Shown here: positions 23,138-35,396 of the stretch, piece after piece
How the letters are laid out: every line of letters starts with the position of its first letter
Position numbering within the stretch: position 1 is the first letter of the stretch
NCBI GenBank assembly: GCA_036365515.1
Contig: CM070877.1
Coordinates: forward strand, 89,971,522 to 90,035,521
Source of the DNA: Torymus aiolomorphi
Taxonomy: Eukaryota; Arthropoda; Insecta; Hymenoptera; Torymidae
Length of the DNA: 64,000 nucleotides
Direction of reading: 5' to 3'
Position numbers and translations under genes: made by a program
The notes under the pieces: model-generated
What the model was told of the DNA's origin: nothing
Databases searched by the model: none
What the model saw: only the letters and a program-made list of their open reading frames with translations

Positions 23138-24916
23138 TTGAAAATGGCTTCAATGAATGGACGAGATGCAAAGGGAAGATTTAGTAGTACGCATCCTGAC
23201 AACCAATACTCAAGAGGAAGCACCAAGAAGAGGGTTAGAATTTTTGGAGGAAATATGCATAATGAGGAAAATGGCAGAAAGCGAAGAAGAACATCAACTT
23301 CAGCTAAAAAGATGAGAGATAGATCAACATCTTCTCACTGCAACACGCAGAATAAAATAAACAACATTAGCATTCTGTTTCCTGAGCTCGAAAGAGCTTT
23401 ATGTTGTAGTGAGTGCCATGGACCTGTTCATATAAGCGAATCCAGCCTTCGATGTTTTGTATTTAAAATTGATTTAGTGTATGACCGATGTGGCCAAATT
23501 GCAGCAATAAACTCCTGCAAGAAAGTTAGCCCCATGAATAATGCATGGGAAATAAATAGAAGGAATCTGCTTGCCATGCGTATAGTTGGCCACGGTTACA
23601 CTGGACTATCAACTTTCTGTGGAATCATAGACTAATCACCACCAGTGGCTCATTCTGCTTACGATAAAATCAATGAACATCTTGGAAATAGTTGTGCAGA
23701 AGGGGCTCAAGAGTTCATAGACACAGCAGTGAAAGAAGAAGTCTAGTTATCAGCACCAAATACTGGACTTACTGCTTCTGATAACGGTTTTTGGAGGAAG
23801 AAAGGCTTTTCTTTCTTACAAGTTGTCACTAGTATTATTGGCAACAAATCTGACGAGGTTTTGGATGTTATTATTAACAATGGCTTCAGTAAACGTTGCT
23901 CAGTCTAGGAGAAAAAGAAAGGAACAGCCGAATATGAAGAATGGTCTGAAGAGCACGAAACAGGTTGCACAGCGAATGATCAGGGCTGTGCTGGTGGTAA
24001 AATGGAAGTAGATGGTATGAAGGAAATGTTTTCAAGATCTGAAGAAAAATATGTAGTGAATTATGAGTATTACATCGGCAATAGTGACTTCGAAATGTTC
24101 AAGTCTATGTCAGAAGCAGAAACCTATGGTGATGAGCTGCAAGTAAAGAAGATAGAGTGCATTGAACATGTGTAGAAGGGAATGGGCACTCGTTTAAGGA
24201 ACTTGAAGAAGGCATCAGGGAAGAAGCTTCTGTCAGATGGAAAACCAATGGGTGGAACCAATCGCTTGATCGGGCAGGTGATATGAAAATTATCTTCTTA
24301 TTATGGAAAGGTGATCAGAGGCAATTTAGCATCTGTTGATGGTATGCGAAATGCTATTTGGGCCACGTATTACCATCAAATGTCTACTTATAAGAGCCCT
24401 CAACATCAATTCTGCCCAAAAGGACTTACCAGCTGGTGTAAATGGCAAAAAGCGAAGACCCAAAGAAAACTCAAGAAATTTAAACACAAAGAAGCCATTC
24501 CGCTGTCCGTCATGGATCAGCTCAGAGCAATTTATGAAGACTTATCAAGTCCAGATCTTCTCCAGAAGTATCTCGGAGGATTCACGTAGAACTCTAATGA
24601 GAGTTTCAATAACTGCCTGTGGAAGATAGTTCCAAAAACCTCATTCAGTGGCTTAAAAGTCATGAAAATTGGTAATCACATTGCTGTGACCTGTTTCAAC
24701 CAAGGAAAAACAGGCATACTTTACATCATGGAGAAGTTTGAATGCACTCCTGAATCCTCTGCAGTTCAATGGGTGGTAGCAATCAACAAATTCAGGCTTG
24801 CATCTGCAGAGAAGAAGACTGAGGCCAACACCAAGGATGCTCGCAATTTAAGAAGACAAGCACCAGAGCAGCTCCAGGATGATTCATATGCAGCCGGTGC
24901 ATTTACAATTATGTAA
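23138..24916 (+). pseudogene. Mutator-like transposase pseudogene
   Basis: The first 165 codons (to a TAA at 23633-23635) include a basic N-terminus (GRKRRRTST), a Cys pair (CCSECHGPVH) and the block RRNLLAMRIVGHGYTGLSTF. Later frames give SAYDKINEHLGNSC, NTGLTASDNGFWRKKGF, YEYYIGNSDFEMFKSM, KVIRGNLASVDGMRNA and SFNNCLWKIVPKTSFS. This order matches the Mutator-like transposase domain protein found repeatedly in insects and other arthropods. Many stops (e.g. 23633, 23744, 24174, 24587) and frameshifts kill it. The catalytic blocks also look altered: family members usually have GDGSW-like and YIGDGD-like motifs, here DNGFW and YIGNSD. No intact TIRs were identified. Confidence 0.7.
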
Positions 24917-25435
24917 GTACATTTATATAATATATTATATGCGTTTGTGTTTGTACATTCTGAAGTGCATAATATATTAAATAAATAAGTAAAATATGTA
25001 CATTTATAAATATGTTTTACTAAAATTATGTACAAAATATACATAAGTATACATATTTTTTGTATCGGAAGGCGAAATGCCAAAAAATGTATAATTAATA
25101 ATAAACTTATATTTAACCTACTGGTTTAAATAAAGCAATTATTATTGTTATTCTTATTATTATATAGAACATACATATATGTGTATTATATTTTTCAAAT
25201 TTTTTTTTTATTTTTATTTATTAAAGTAAATTTATCAAGTTTCTTTATACTATTGTTTATTAAACCAAAAATTAAAAAATTTATTGTATGTGTTTCAGTG
25301 ATTTTTAGGCAACAGTGGTTGACAGTCACATCCTGCGACTACCATGGGACTACGGGTTTGACAGATGAGGTTAACAGGACCACTCGCAACAAGACATACA
25401 TAAAAGCTTTTGACCTAGGGCGAAAAAGAGGATAA
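24917..25435 (+). other. 3' flank of the Mutator-like gene with a possible last exon
   Basis: A GTAAGT follows the last coding block at 24914. After an AT-rich stretch a tttttag acceptor at 25303-25309 leads into an open segment reading RQQWLTVTSCDYHG..DLGRKRG to a stop at 25435. This would make a 400-bp intron and a short terminal exon. It is plausible but unproven. Confidence 0.3.
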
Positions 25436-25689
25436 ATATCTAAGATGTATAAATTAATGCATGCCCTGCCTCAAAAAATGAGCTGTGAAATCTACTACGA
25501 TTTTGGCCCCATATCGCAGCTGATTTCGCAGCTGCGGCTGCGATTCTAATTTCTTAAATATATTGGTAAAAATATAAACTAGATTGATAAATACGTTTGT
25601 TTGATGTCTTCTTTGGCACATTAATTTTAACAATGGCACATTTGATTTAATATATAATTGTAATAGTACAATTTTCATTATAACATGGA
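25436..25689. other. short intergenic stretch
   Basis: No gene is visible. It holds the small GC-rich direct repeat cgcagctg..cgcagctgcgg at about 25515-25540. Confidence 0.35.
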
Positions 25690-26346
<657 letters not shown>

Positions 26347-27029
26347 TTAATTCTTTATAATGAAAATAAGAGATTCATAAGCAAAAAGTTGTTCTAGATT
26401 TAGTGGATTCTTGTCTATTATAAGTTTGTTTTTATTAACTAATTTCAGTAATTTATTTTGTAATTTTTGTAACATATATTGATTAGAAGAATAAACACCT
26501 CTCCATGCTATAATACCATAGTTAATAAGGCTATGGAAAAGAGCATAGTATATCATTCTTAGTGTGTCTGTTAGCATAATCTTTGAGAACTTGCGGAAGA
26601 TGAATACTAGGTATTTAGTTTTATTTATATGTTGGATATGCTCTTCCCATGTCATCCTATAGTCGAACACGATACGAAGATATTTAGTTTGTTCAACTCT
26701 TTTAATTCTACAACCATTAATCAGTATATCAAAATTATTAGGGACACTGTTTGAGTAACTTCCAAACGTCATGCACACCGTTTTATCAACATTTAAAGAT
26801 AGCTTATTTATTGCAAGCCAGTCGTATATTATGCTAAGGTATATTGTTTGCTATGTGTTCATAAAGTTATTCATTTTGACTGCAACAGACGTCCAGGTTT
26901 TACCGGTAGCTAAAACTACCGTGTTATCCGCAAAAGATAATATAAAAAACATTGGCCCCAAAATAGTACCTTGGGGCACACCTACATTTACATCGCAAAA
27001 TTCACTGACTTTCCCATTTACCTTGACAC
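26347..27029 (-). pseudogene. LINE ORF2, C-terminal half of reverse transcriptase
   Basis: From 27029 downward the minus strand reads NSVKVNGKVSEFCDVNVGVP then QGTILGP, the RT turn before the catalytic loop, followed shortly by LSFADNTVVLATGK. The usual FADD has become FADN, so the second catalytic Asp is lost. The spacing to QGTILGP is shorter than usual, suggesting a small deletion. The tail LSLNVDKTVCMTFG..YLRIVFDYRMTWEEHI..YYALFHSLINYGIIAW is typical thumb/C-terminal LINE sequence. Copia separates it from the first half at 32012. Confidence 0.75.
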
Positions 27030-27425
<396 letters not shown>

Positions 27426-27436
27426 TGGTAGCAGAG
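27426..27436 (+). promoter_or_regulatory. primer binding site, initiator tRNA-Met
   Basis: TGGTAGCAGAG directly follows the LTR end. It is complementary to the CTCTGCTACCA 3' end of eukaryotic initiator tRNA-Met, the usual Copia primer. Confidence 0.75.
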
Positions 27437-27545
27437 TGCCTGGTTTATTTCATTATCCTCTACATCGACTCTCGAGTTGTGTAGGGATAATTAAAAAGTA
27501 CTTTTAAGTCGAGCGCGTGGTAAGCGCGAGAACAAAGGAAGACGC

Positions 27546-28202
27546 ATGAGCGTAAAAGAAGAGCCTCATGAAACTAAGAGTGAAAGTGAAGAAGAATTTT
27601 TTGATATTGAAAATAAAGAAGATAAAAAGGAAGAAAAAATGCAAGAAGTAAAAATACCGATTTTTGATGGACAAGAGTACAGCAGTTGGAAGAAACGCAT
27701 AATGATCTATTTAAAGATGAAAAAGTGTGAGATTGTAGTTACACGTGCAAAAGTGGAAACGGATAAAGTTGATTGGGACGAAAAAGACGTGCAAGCTATA
27801 AATTATATTTATAGTGCAATTTCAAACAAACAAATGGAATTGATAAGTGACAAAGAAACGGCGTTTGATATTATGAGAAAATTTTATAGCACATATTTGA
27901 AAGAATCGACAGCTCTCCAGATACTTTGTAGAAACAAACTGGAAAAAATAAAATTAAAAGATTTTAGTAACTCAATGGAATTATTTAACGAATTTGAAAA
28001 ATCAGTGAACGATTTGAAAGATGCTGGTGCAAATGTGACGGAGAAAGAAAAAATGAATTATATGTTGAGGACATTGCCGGATTTGATGAGTCATATAGGA
28101 GACTTAATCGATGTGCTGAAAGAAGAAGAACAAAACGTGGAATATGTGAAGAATGAGATTACAATGGCTGAACTAAAAGAAAAGAGTGAAAGTGGAAATT
28201 GA
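27546..28202 (+). CDS. Copia Gag
   Basis: The 218-codon frame starts at ATG 27546. After an acidic N-terminus it reads VKIPIFDGQEYSSWKKRIMI, the hallmark start of Ty1/Copia Gag (a gag-polypeptide/UBN2-type capsid). The sequence then reads ISDKETAFDIMRKFYST and MNYMLRTLPDLMSHI. The frame stops at TGA 28200-28202, just before the zinc knuckle. Because the next frame (28218) is in the same phase, this stop most likely interrupts what is one Gag-Pol frame in relatives. Confidence 0.85.
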   Translation: MSVKEEPHETKSESEEEFFDIENKEDKKEEKMQEVKIPIFDGQEYSSWKKRIMIYLKMKKCEIVVTRAKVETDKVDWDEKDVQAINYIYSAISNKQMELISDKETAFDIMRKFYSTYLKESTALQILCRNKLEKIKLKDFSNSMELFNEFEKSVNDLKDAGANVTEKEKMNYMLRTLPDLMSHIGDLIDVLKEEEQNVEYVKNEITMAELKEKSESGN

Positions 28203-28217
28203 AAGTCGAACGTTTTT

Positions 28218-30557
28218 ATGTTCGAAAAAAGGAAAGAAGAGAAGAAAAGGACATGTTATGTATGTGGTGGTGTAGGACACATACAGTACGATTGCCCAAC
28301 GAAAAACAATTCGTGGAATCGAGAGACGCAGCAGCGAGGAGGCGGCAGAGGCAACACGCAGCAGCGAGGAGGCGCTAGCGGAAGGGAAGCCAGCCAACAA
28401 CGGGCAAGTTCCAGCCGACGCGGCGGTGTCAGCTACAGACAACGCGGCCGATGCACGAGAGCCAGCGACGACAGCAGCCAAGGTCAACAGAGCGCGGATA
28501 CAAAAGCAGCGTTTAATGCGAAAGTACAGGCTAGGTCTGCGAATACCGAGAACGGTAACGTAAGCGAAAATAAAATCGAGTGGATTTTGGATAGCGGATG
28601 CACAGATAACGTGATCAATAATGAAAATTATTTTAGCGACGCAATTGTGTTGAAAGAACCAATTAACGTTAAAGTAGGCGACGGTAGAAATCTGAAAGCA
28701 ACCAAAATAGGATATGTAAATAGTAAATTTAAAACTTTCAATAATAATATGACATATGTTGAAATGAAGGACGTGTTTTTTGTTAAAGATATGGATAGAA
28801 ATTTAATTAGTTTTGCAAAAGTAACTGAAAATCATAAAGTTGTATCTATTGGAGATAGCTCTAAAATTTATGATAAAGGTAATAAATTAGTAGCTGTAGC
28901 TTGGAAAAATAATAGACTTTACAAAATGACAAGTTGTTTAGAAAATGATATAGAGTCTAATGTAACAATGAAAAAAAATAATGAGAAAATTACTTTGAAA
29001 GAAAAATGGCATAGAATTTTAGGACATGTTAATTTTAATTATTTAAATACTATGTGCAAAAATAATGTTTTAGAGGGTCTGCCTAATGAGATAGAGTCTG
29101 GTTATTTTAAATGCGCTAGGTGTATTGAAAACAAAATGCATAACATTCCATTTGAAAATAATAGAAAAAGAGCGAAGGTCATTTTAGAAATAGTACACAC
29201 AGATTTAAATGGGCCACATTCTGAGGGTTATAGAGGAGAAAAATATTTTCTTACGTTCATAGGCGATTACAGTAAAATCGCTAAAATTTACCCAATCAAG
29301 GCAAAAGATGAGGTATATGATAAGTTTGTTGAATATGTAAATTTAGTAGAACATGGAATGGGAAAGACAATAAAGAAATTGAGATGCGACAATGGAACGG
29401 AGTATTTAAATAAAAATATGTTTAAATTATTTAGAGAAAGGGGAATTGAGTATGAATGTTGTCCACCTTACGTGCATGAACTTAACGGTACCGCTGAAAG
29501 GTATAATAGGACTATCGTGGATAGTGCTAGGTGCTTACTAGCAGAATCTAAAGTAGATAAAAGATATTGGCCAGAGGTAGTATGCGCTGCTGCATACTTA
29601 AAAAATAGAACAATTGCAAATACGATAGAAAGAAATAAATCTCCTTATGAAATATTTTTTAACGAAAAGCCTGAAACGAAATATTTAAAATTGTACGGAA
29701 GTAAAGTATTTGTTAGAGTACCTGAAAATAAAAGAAATTCAAAATGGGATAGAAAAGCTGATTTAGGAATTTTGATAGTCTATGATGTGACAGGATATAG
29801 AGTTTTGATAGGAAATAGAGTCATTGTTGCGAGACACGTTGATGTTATAGAAGATGTAAAATCCATAGGTTTAAATGATAGAGATTTAGAAAAGGAGAAT
29901 TTAAATCAAAGTTTTGAACAGGATGAAAATTTAAACAATAAAGAAAATGAAAATTTAGAAAATGCAAATGAAAATGATAAAAATGAAGTAGAAGAAGTAC
30001 CTGAAATAATAAGTTCACAAAGAACGATTACAAAACCTAGTAGATTTGATAATAATTATCTATATAGCGGATGTATCTATGTAAATTATTGTAGTGCAAA
30101 TAGTCCTGTAAGCTTTAAAGAGCCTATTGAAAGTGATGAGTCTAGTTTTTGGGTAGATGCTATGAACAAAGAAATTAATAATTTAAAGAAAAATGAAACT
30201 TGGGAATTAGTCGAAAGACCAAAGAATGAAAAGGTAATAGACTTAAAATGGATTTATACTAAGAAAAGCGAAAATGTTTATAAAGCTAGAATTGTTGTAA
30301 GAGGTTATCAACAGAAAGATATGCTGGATGATATTTATTCTCCAGTAGCGAAAACGCAAACGTTGAAAGTATTATTATCATATTGTTGTCAAAATAGACT
30401 CTTAATTGATCAGATGGATGTAGAGACATCATTTTTAAATGGGAAGGTAAAATCGAAAGTATTTGTTAAACAGCCTGAAGGTTATGAGGATGGAACTGAA
30501 AGAGTGTGTATGTTGAATAAAGCATTGTATGGTTTGCGAGAGAGTCCGAGAGCATGA
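28218..30557 (+). pseudogene. Copia Pol part 1: zinc knuckle, protease, integrase, start of RT
   Basis: 779 codons in the gag frame. CYVCGGVGHIQYDC is the CCHC knuckle. A Gly/Arg/Gln-rich linker follows, then WILDSGCTDNVI (aspartic protease). Integrase has its HHCC region (HRILGHVNF..CARCIENKMH), D in HTDLNGPH, D in RCDNGTEYLN and E in LNGTAERYNRTI. A Glu/Asn-rich linker leads to RT blocks FWVDAMNKEINNL, KARIVVRGY, QMDVETSFLNG (catalytic Asp) and ALYGLRESPRA. A TGA at 30555-30557 stops it at a position where Copia RTs usually have Trp. Otherwise the frame is remarkably clean. Confidence 0.9.
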
Positions 30558-31610
30558 TACGAGTGTCTGGATGATTATTTAAAATCATTAGGATTCATGA
30601 GAAGCAAAAATGATTATTGCTTGTATACTTTGAGAGAAAGAGATGAGATTATATATTTAATTATATTTGTAGATGATTTGTTAATTTGCTGTAAAAATAG
30701 AGACAATTTAGATTTGATAAAAGGTTTACTAAAAGAAAGATTTCAAATGAAAGATTTAGGGAAAATAAGTACATACTTAGAAATTAATATTGAGTATGAT
30801 GAAAAGAAAAATGAGATGTCTTTAGATCAAGAAAAGTATATTGAATCACTAGCTAGAAAATATCAGATTGAAGAAGCTAAATTATATAAGACTCCTATGG
30901 AATTGAATTTTAAAATAGAACCTGCTCAAGAAATAAATGAAAATTTAAAGTATAGAAATTTGATAGGAGCACTTTTGTATATTGGTTCAGGAACTAGATT
31001 AGATGTGAGTTACTGTGTTAATTATTTAAGTAGATTCCAAAACTGTTACGATGAGACTCACTATAAATATGCATTAAGAATTTTAAAATATTTGTATTTA
31101 ACTAAAGATTTAAAATTAAGTTATAAGAAAAATGATAAAGCAGATGTTCTTGAATGCTATGTAGATGCAGACTGGGCAGGAGATAGCGTAGATAGGAAAT
31201 CAACGACTGGTTATATTGTAAGATTATATGGACATGTGATTTATTGGAAATCAAGGAAACAAGGAAGTATAACAAAGTCTTCAACAGCTGCAGAATACGT
31301 TGCACTGTCAGAAGCAGTAAACGAAGTTTTATTGATAAAGGATTTGTTAAATAGCTTTAAGGTAAAAATTGAGAAACCTGTAAATATATATGTGGATAAC
31401 TCAGGTGCAGTTAGTATTGCTAAGTATGGTAATTTTACCAAGAAATCAAAGTACATCGAAGTACATTATCATTTTATAAATGAGAATTATGAAAAGGGCG
31501 TAATTGAAATTGTGAAAGTTAGTTCAGAGAAAAATGTTGCAGATATTTTGACCAAAGCTCTTGGGCGAGTTAGATTTGAAAAGTTGAGGAGTTTATTAAA
31601 TTTGATTTAA
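30558..31610 (+). pseudogene. Copia Pol part 2: RT catalytic box and RNase H
   Basis: Same frame, directly after the stop (first ATG at 30597). LIIFVDDLLICCKN holds the FVDD catalytic pair and MKDLGKISTYLEI is the next RT block. RNase H shows CYVDADWAGD, KSSTAAEYVALSEA and YVDNSGAVSIAKYG, and the C-terminus reads ADILTKALGRVRFEKL. All key acidic residues are present; only the upstream stop separates it from part 1. The frame stops at 31608-31610. Confidence 0.9.
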
Positions 31611-31635
31611 AGAATATTGTAATAGCGAGAGATAT

Positions 31636-31650
31636 AAATGTAAGGAGACG
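31636..31650 (+). promoter_or_regulatory. Copia polypurine tract
   Basis: A purine-rich stretch, taaatgtaaggagacg, ends right at the TGTTAG start of the 3' LTR. It is weaker than typical tracts. Confidence 0.5.
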
Positions 31651-32011
<361 letters not shown>

Positions 32012-33388
32012 TTTCTATTTTGCAGATAGCTAGTTATAAGTTTATGCGCTTTACCTCTAATACTATATTTGTACTATTTGTTCAATAGAATCTTATGGTC
32101 AATCGTATCAAACGCTTTGGCAAGGTCTAAAAAAGTGGCCGCAATCGGAGTACTTTTATCACGTTTTTCGTAGATCAAGTTTGTTACATAGTGCAAGGCA
32201 TTCTTAGTTTCGATGTTTTTCATAAAACCGTACTGTTTTTTTGAAAAGATTTTTGATTTATTGATGAAGCCTAAGATTCTGTGATAAATAATTTTTTCAA
32301 AAATCTGTGCTATGTTAGAGATCAGCGATATTGGTCTAGAGTTAGAAATAAAATGTCTACCCTTAGCCTTATATATCGGTTTTATATCGGCACATTGATT
32401 TTTCAATGCTTAGATTAATTATATGAACAATAGGCTCAACAATATGATCAGAAAGAATTTTTATAGTTTTCATATTTATGTTATCGATACCACCATTCTT
32501 AATTTTCATATTATTTATAACACATTTAATTTCATATTTATCTGTTAGTGAAATAAAAATGGTCTTGGTGTTGCTAGATGGTAAGATTAGTTTGGAATTA
32601 AGTGGTTTTCGAATTTTCTTGCTAAGTTTGGAACCAATATTACTAAAAAAAGAACTCATTGAATTAGATATATGTAGCGGATCTTTAATTTTTTGCTTAT
32701 TTTCATCATAAATGTAGGTGATTTCATCACTATTTTTAATTTTTTTACCAAGTTTTTTATTTATAAAATTCCACAACCTCTTAGAATTATTGCTATTACG
32801 TTCCACTATGTTTCGATCATGCATTAATTTTGTTTTTTTTATTACCTTATTTAATATCCTAACATAATTTTTGTACTCAGTTTTAGTTTCATTATTATCT
32901 GGATTGATTTTCCAGATTTGGTATAATAATTCCTTTTTTTACAAGAAATTAACATTGCTTTGGTTATCCATTTACTTCTAGGAATAAACTTAGATTTATT
33001 TTTAAAATTTTTGCTACCAACATAGGTTAAGTCTGTACATTTTTTAATTAGACTAATGAGTGAGTTCATGGCATCACTTGGATCATGAATTGACAATATT
33101 GATGACCAATTTAATTCATTAGCTATTCTGCTTAATTTACTATAATTAATATATATATAAAAGTATTTTTATTGAGATGATGCTTTATTTTATTTATTGA
33201 TAGGAAAAGAGGATAATGATCAGTTAAGAGATTCTGTAGTTTAAAAGGTATCGCATTAATAGAGCTAGTTTTGATGAATATATTGTTTGGAGTTGGTTTA
33301 GTAATTGTTTGGAGGCCAGGCATAAAACCTTCCTTCAAGAGGTTAGTTAAGTGACCTTGGCTAATATATCAATATTATAGTCCCCAAT
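32012..33388 (-). pseudogene. LINE ORF2, endonuclease end and N-terminal half of RT
   Basis: From 33388 downward the minus strand gives GDYNIDILA (EN block), then PTPNNIFIKTSSINAIPF..LTDHYPLFLSI (EN end). A connector follows (SKFIPRSKWITKAMLISCKKRNYY), and the frame then enters the RT: RFISNSRPISLISNIAQIFE, KSKIFSKKQYGF and AATFLDLAKAFDTIDHKILL (first catalytic Asp). It ends SYLQNRN at the Copia edge and continues at 27029. Several frameshifts and stops are present. Confidence 0.8.
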
Positions 33389-33391
33389 TAA

Positions 33392-33950
33392 GGTAGAGTA
33401 GGTAGTAGTGGGACAGTTTTGACCATACTTTTTTTATAATCTTTTCTATTGCCAAAACTAAGCACAATACATAAAAACTAATTACCTTAGCAGGTAGCTC
33501 GTGTCTCAAGGTTTATTTTAAGAAAAAAAGATGCTTTTTCCGTTGTTGGTGTATTAAAAGAATCTCATTAAAAGAAAATAACTATCGACTAGTGTAGTGG
33601 GACATGGTAACTTATTTATGACCGGTAGTGGGACGCCCATTTGACGCAGTTGTGGGACAATACTTTTTAAACGTGTCCCACTACTATGATATGGGAATTA
33701 AGAGGTACCTATAGTGGGATAAAGTTTTCGCTATACGTACAGCTCAAACATAACCCCAAAAAGTTTGAATCTTGTTATACATTAGTTTAAGAAGTAAATC
33801 AACACAATAATGAAGTGACTACGTAGCTAACATCATAAAGAATACTAATGAAGTAATGCTTTTATCACCTTAACCGTTCATCGTAGTTTTTTACTGCTGT
33901 CCCACTTCTGGTCCCAAAATAGGTTTTGTCCCAGTACTCCCTCCTTTACC
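33392..33950. mobile_element. MITE (559 bp) with repeated TAGTGGGAC words
   Basis: The ends ggtagagtaggtagtagtgg and ccagtactccctcctttacc are imperfect inverted repeats of about 27 bp. TAA lies on the left and TTATAA on the right; the LINE endonuclease reads on across the join if one TAA is kept. Inside, agtgggac or its complement recurs at least six times (near 33410, 33596, 33627, 33650, 33675, 33900). No coding capacity. Confidence 0.6.
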
Positions 33951-34187
33951 TTATAAGGAGTTTTTTTATATTTCTCTTTTCAAATATTTTTTTAATTCAT
34001 ATATGAATTCAATTTTTGGAAGATCGTGGGCTCTATATAATGCTGAAATAACGAATTTTTTTACAATTTTCAGGTTTGATGCTTGTTTCTAGGATACAAA
34101 GCATTCTGTCATTAATTATTTGAGTAGTTTCTACTATATTATTTTTAACGTATATCACAACACCATCTGTAACATTAATTTTGCTGT
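33951..34187 (-). pseudogene. LINE ORF2 endonuclease, middle part
   Basis: The minus strand reads IYYNNSKINVTDGVVIYVKN then NIVETTQIINDRMLCILETS, a conserved EN region. It continues FALEEYKIYYN from 38123 once the PLE and one copy of the 15-bp duplication are removed. The MITE at 33392 cuts its other end. Confidence 0.75.
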
Positions 34188-34202
34188 TATTGTAGTATAT
34201 TT
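34188..34202. repeat. target site duplication of the PLE, left copy
   Basis: tattgtagtatattt, repeated exactly at 38108-38122. Confidence 0.85.
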
Positions 34203-34520
34203 CCATCGGTCTTACAGTCTTACAAATTAAATTAAAATAATTCATATTTAGCATATAGGGCAGTCAGATTGCCCTTGTTTATAATCACCCCCGCAGAATC
34301 TGAAATAAAAACTTATTAAAACCTGGAAAAAACTTTGTTAGCAAAGGACGGTCTGACTGCCCCCCACCACCAAATTGCCCAACGTTTCGAGCCCGCTCCG
34401 ACTGCTCCTCAGGGACTGAAATGAAACCCGCGATACACCTCCTTATATACCCCCATACCCTCTTCTTTTCTCTTACCCCCACGACCATCCATTTTCCCCT
34501 CGCCAACTTTGCATTCTCAC
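34203..34520 (-). repeat. PLE 3' terminal (pLTR-like) region
   Basis: Contains the acgtttcgagc..gctcctcagggactga block typical of Penelope 3' regions, plus gattataatcacccccgc-type sequence. The same ~200 bp forms both arms of the palindrome at 45944-46428. Confidence 0.7.
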
Positions 34521-35396
34521 TTAAATTAATAAAGAATGATAAATGTTATCTAATTTACTTGACTCTATCATTAAATTTACATTATTCGGATTTCTTAGAA
34601 TGTGAATACTTACAAGGCTTTCCCTCTTATATTTATTCTTAATCTCCTGCTCCAAAATATCCACATTCCCAAAATCGAAAGAATGCAAACTATTTAAACA
34701 ATGTTCTTTCAAACCCGATGTACAACTTGAGTTGTATAAACTGTATTGATGTTCATATATTCTCTTTTTCAAATATCTACCCGTTTGACCAATATAACAA
34801 CCATTACAATCCCTACAATTAATTTTATAAACTACTCCCGATTTTAAACATTTATCATCCTTGTCGTTACAATTACTAAATAACCTTTCTAAATTATTAT
34901 CGTTTCTAAAGAAAACTTGAATATTATGATTACTAAAAACCCTTCTAATCCTTTCCGACAAACCTCTAACATATGGTAAACTAAAATATGCGTTCTTTCC
35001 ATTTCTATTTCTTGTTTGATTATCTACCCGCTGCTTCAATCCACCATTATAAATTTCCCACACTCTCTCATCAATCATTTTATCAATAAATTTTACCGGA
35101 TAACTATTCTTAATAAATGTTTCTCTAACTAAATTTAAATTCTTTTTCCTAAAATCCTTGTGTGACAATTTAATCGCTCGGTCAATGACACCCTTGATCG
35201 CAGCTGTCTTGTTCCCGAATTGGTGATGAGAATCAAAAATTAAAAATCTACCTGACTATGTAGGTTTTCTATACCAATCTAATTTCACTCTATTATTATT
35301 AACTCTAATGACTCTAATATCTAAAAAACTTAATTGATTATCTTTCTCAACTTCTTTTGTGAATTTAATTCTATCATGGATATAATTAAGATGGTC
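34521..35396 (-). pseudogene. PLE: end of RT and GIY-YIG endonuclease
   Basis: The upstream part (35396-35170) reads DHLNYIHDRIKFTKEVEKDN then QLSFLDIRV, the RT tail, with one stop near 35260. From 35168 one open frame of 215 codons reads FSLPYVRGLSERIRRVFSNH (connector). It continues with CLKSGVVYKINCRDCNGCYI then GQTGRYLKKRIYEH, the GIY-YIG nuclease with VVY, YIG and the catalytic Arg. The C-terminus matches family length. Homologues nick target DNA for insertion. Confidence 0.85.

Noticed and set aside
28173..28487. Minus-strand Ala/Ser-rich frame over Copia pol
   Set aside because: Shadow of the Gly/Arg/Gln-rich linker of Copia Pol.
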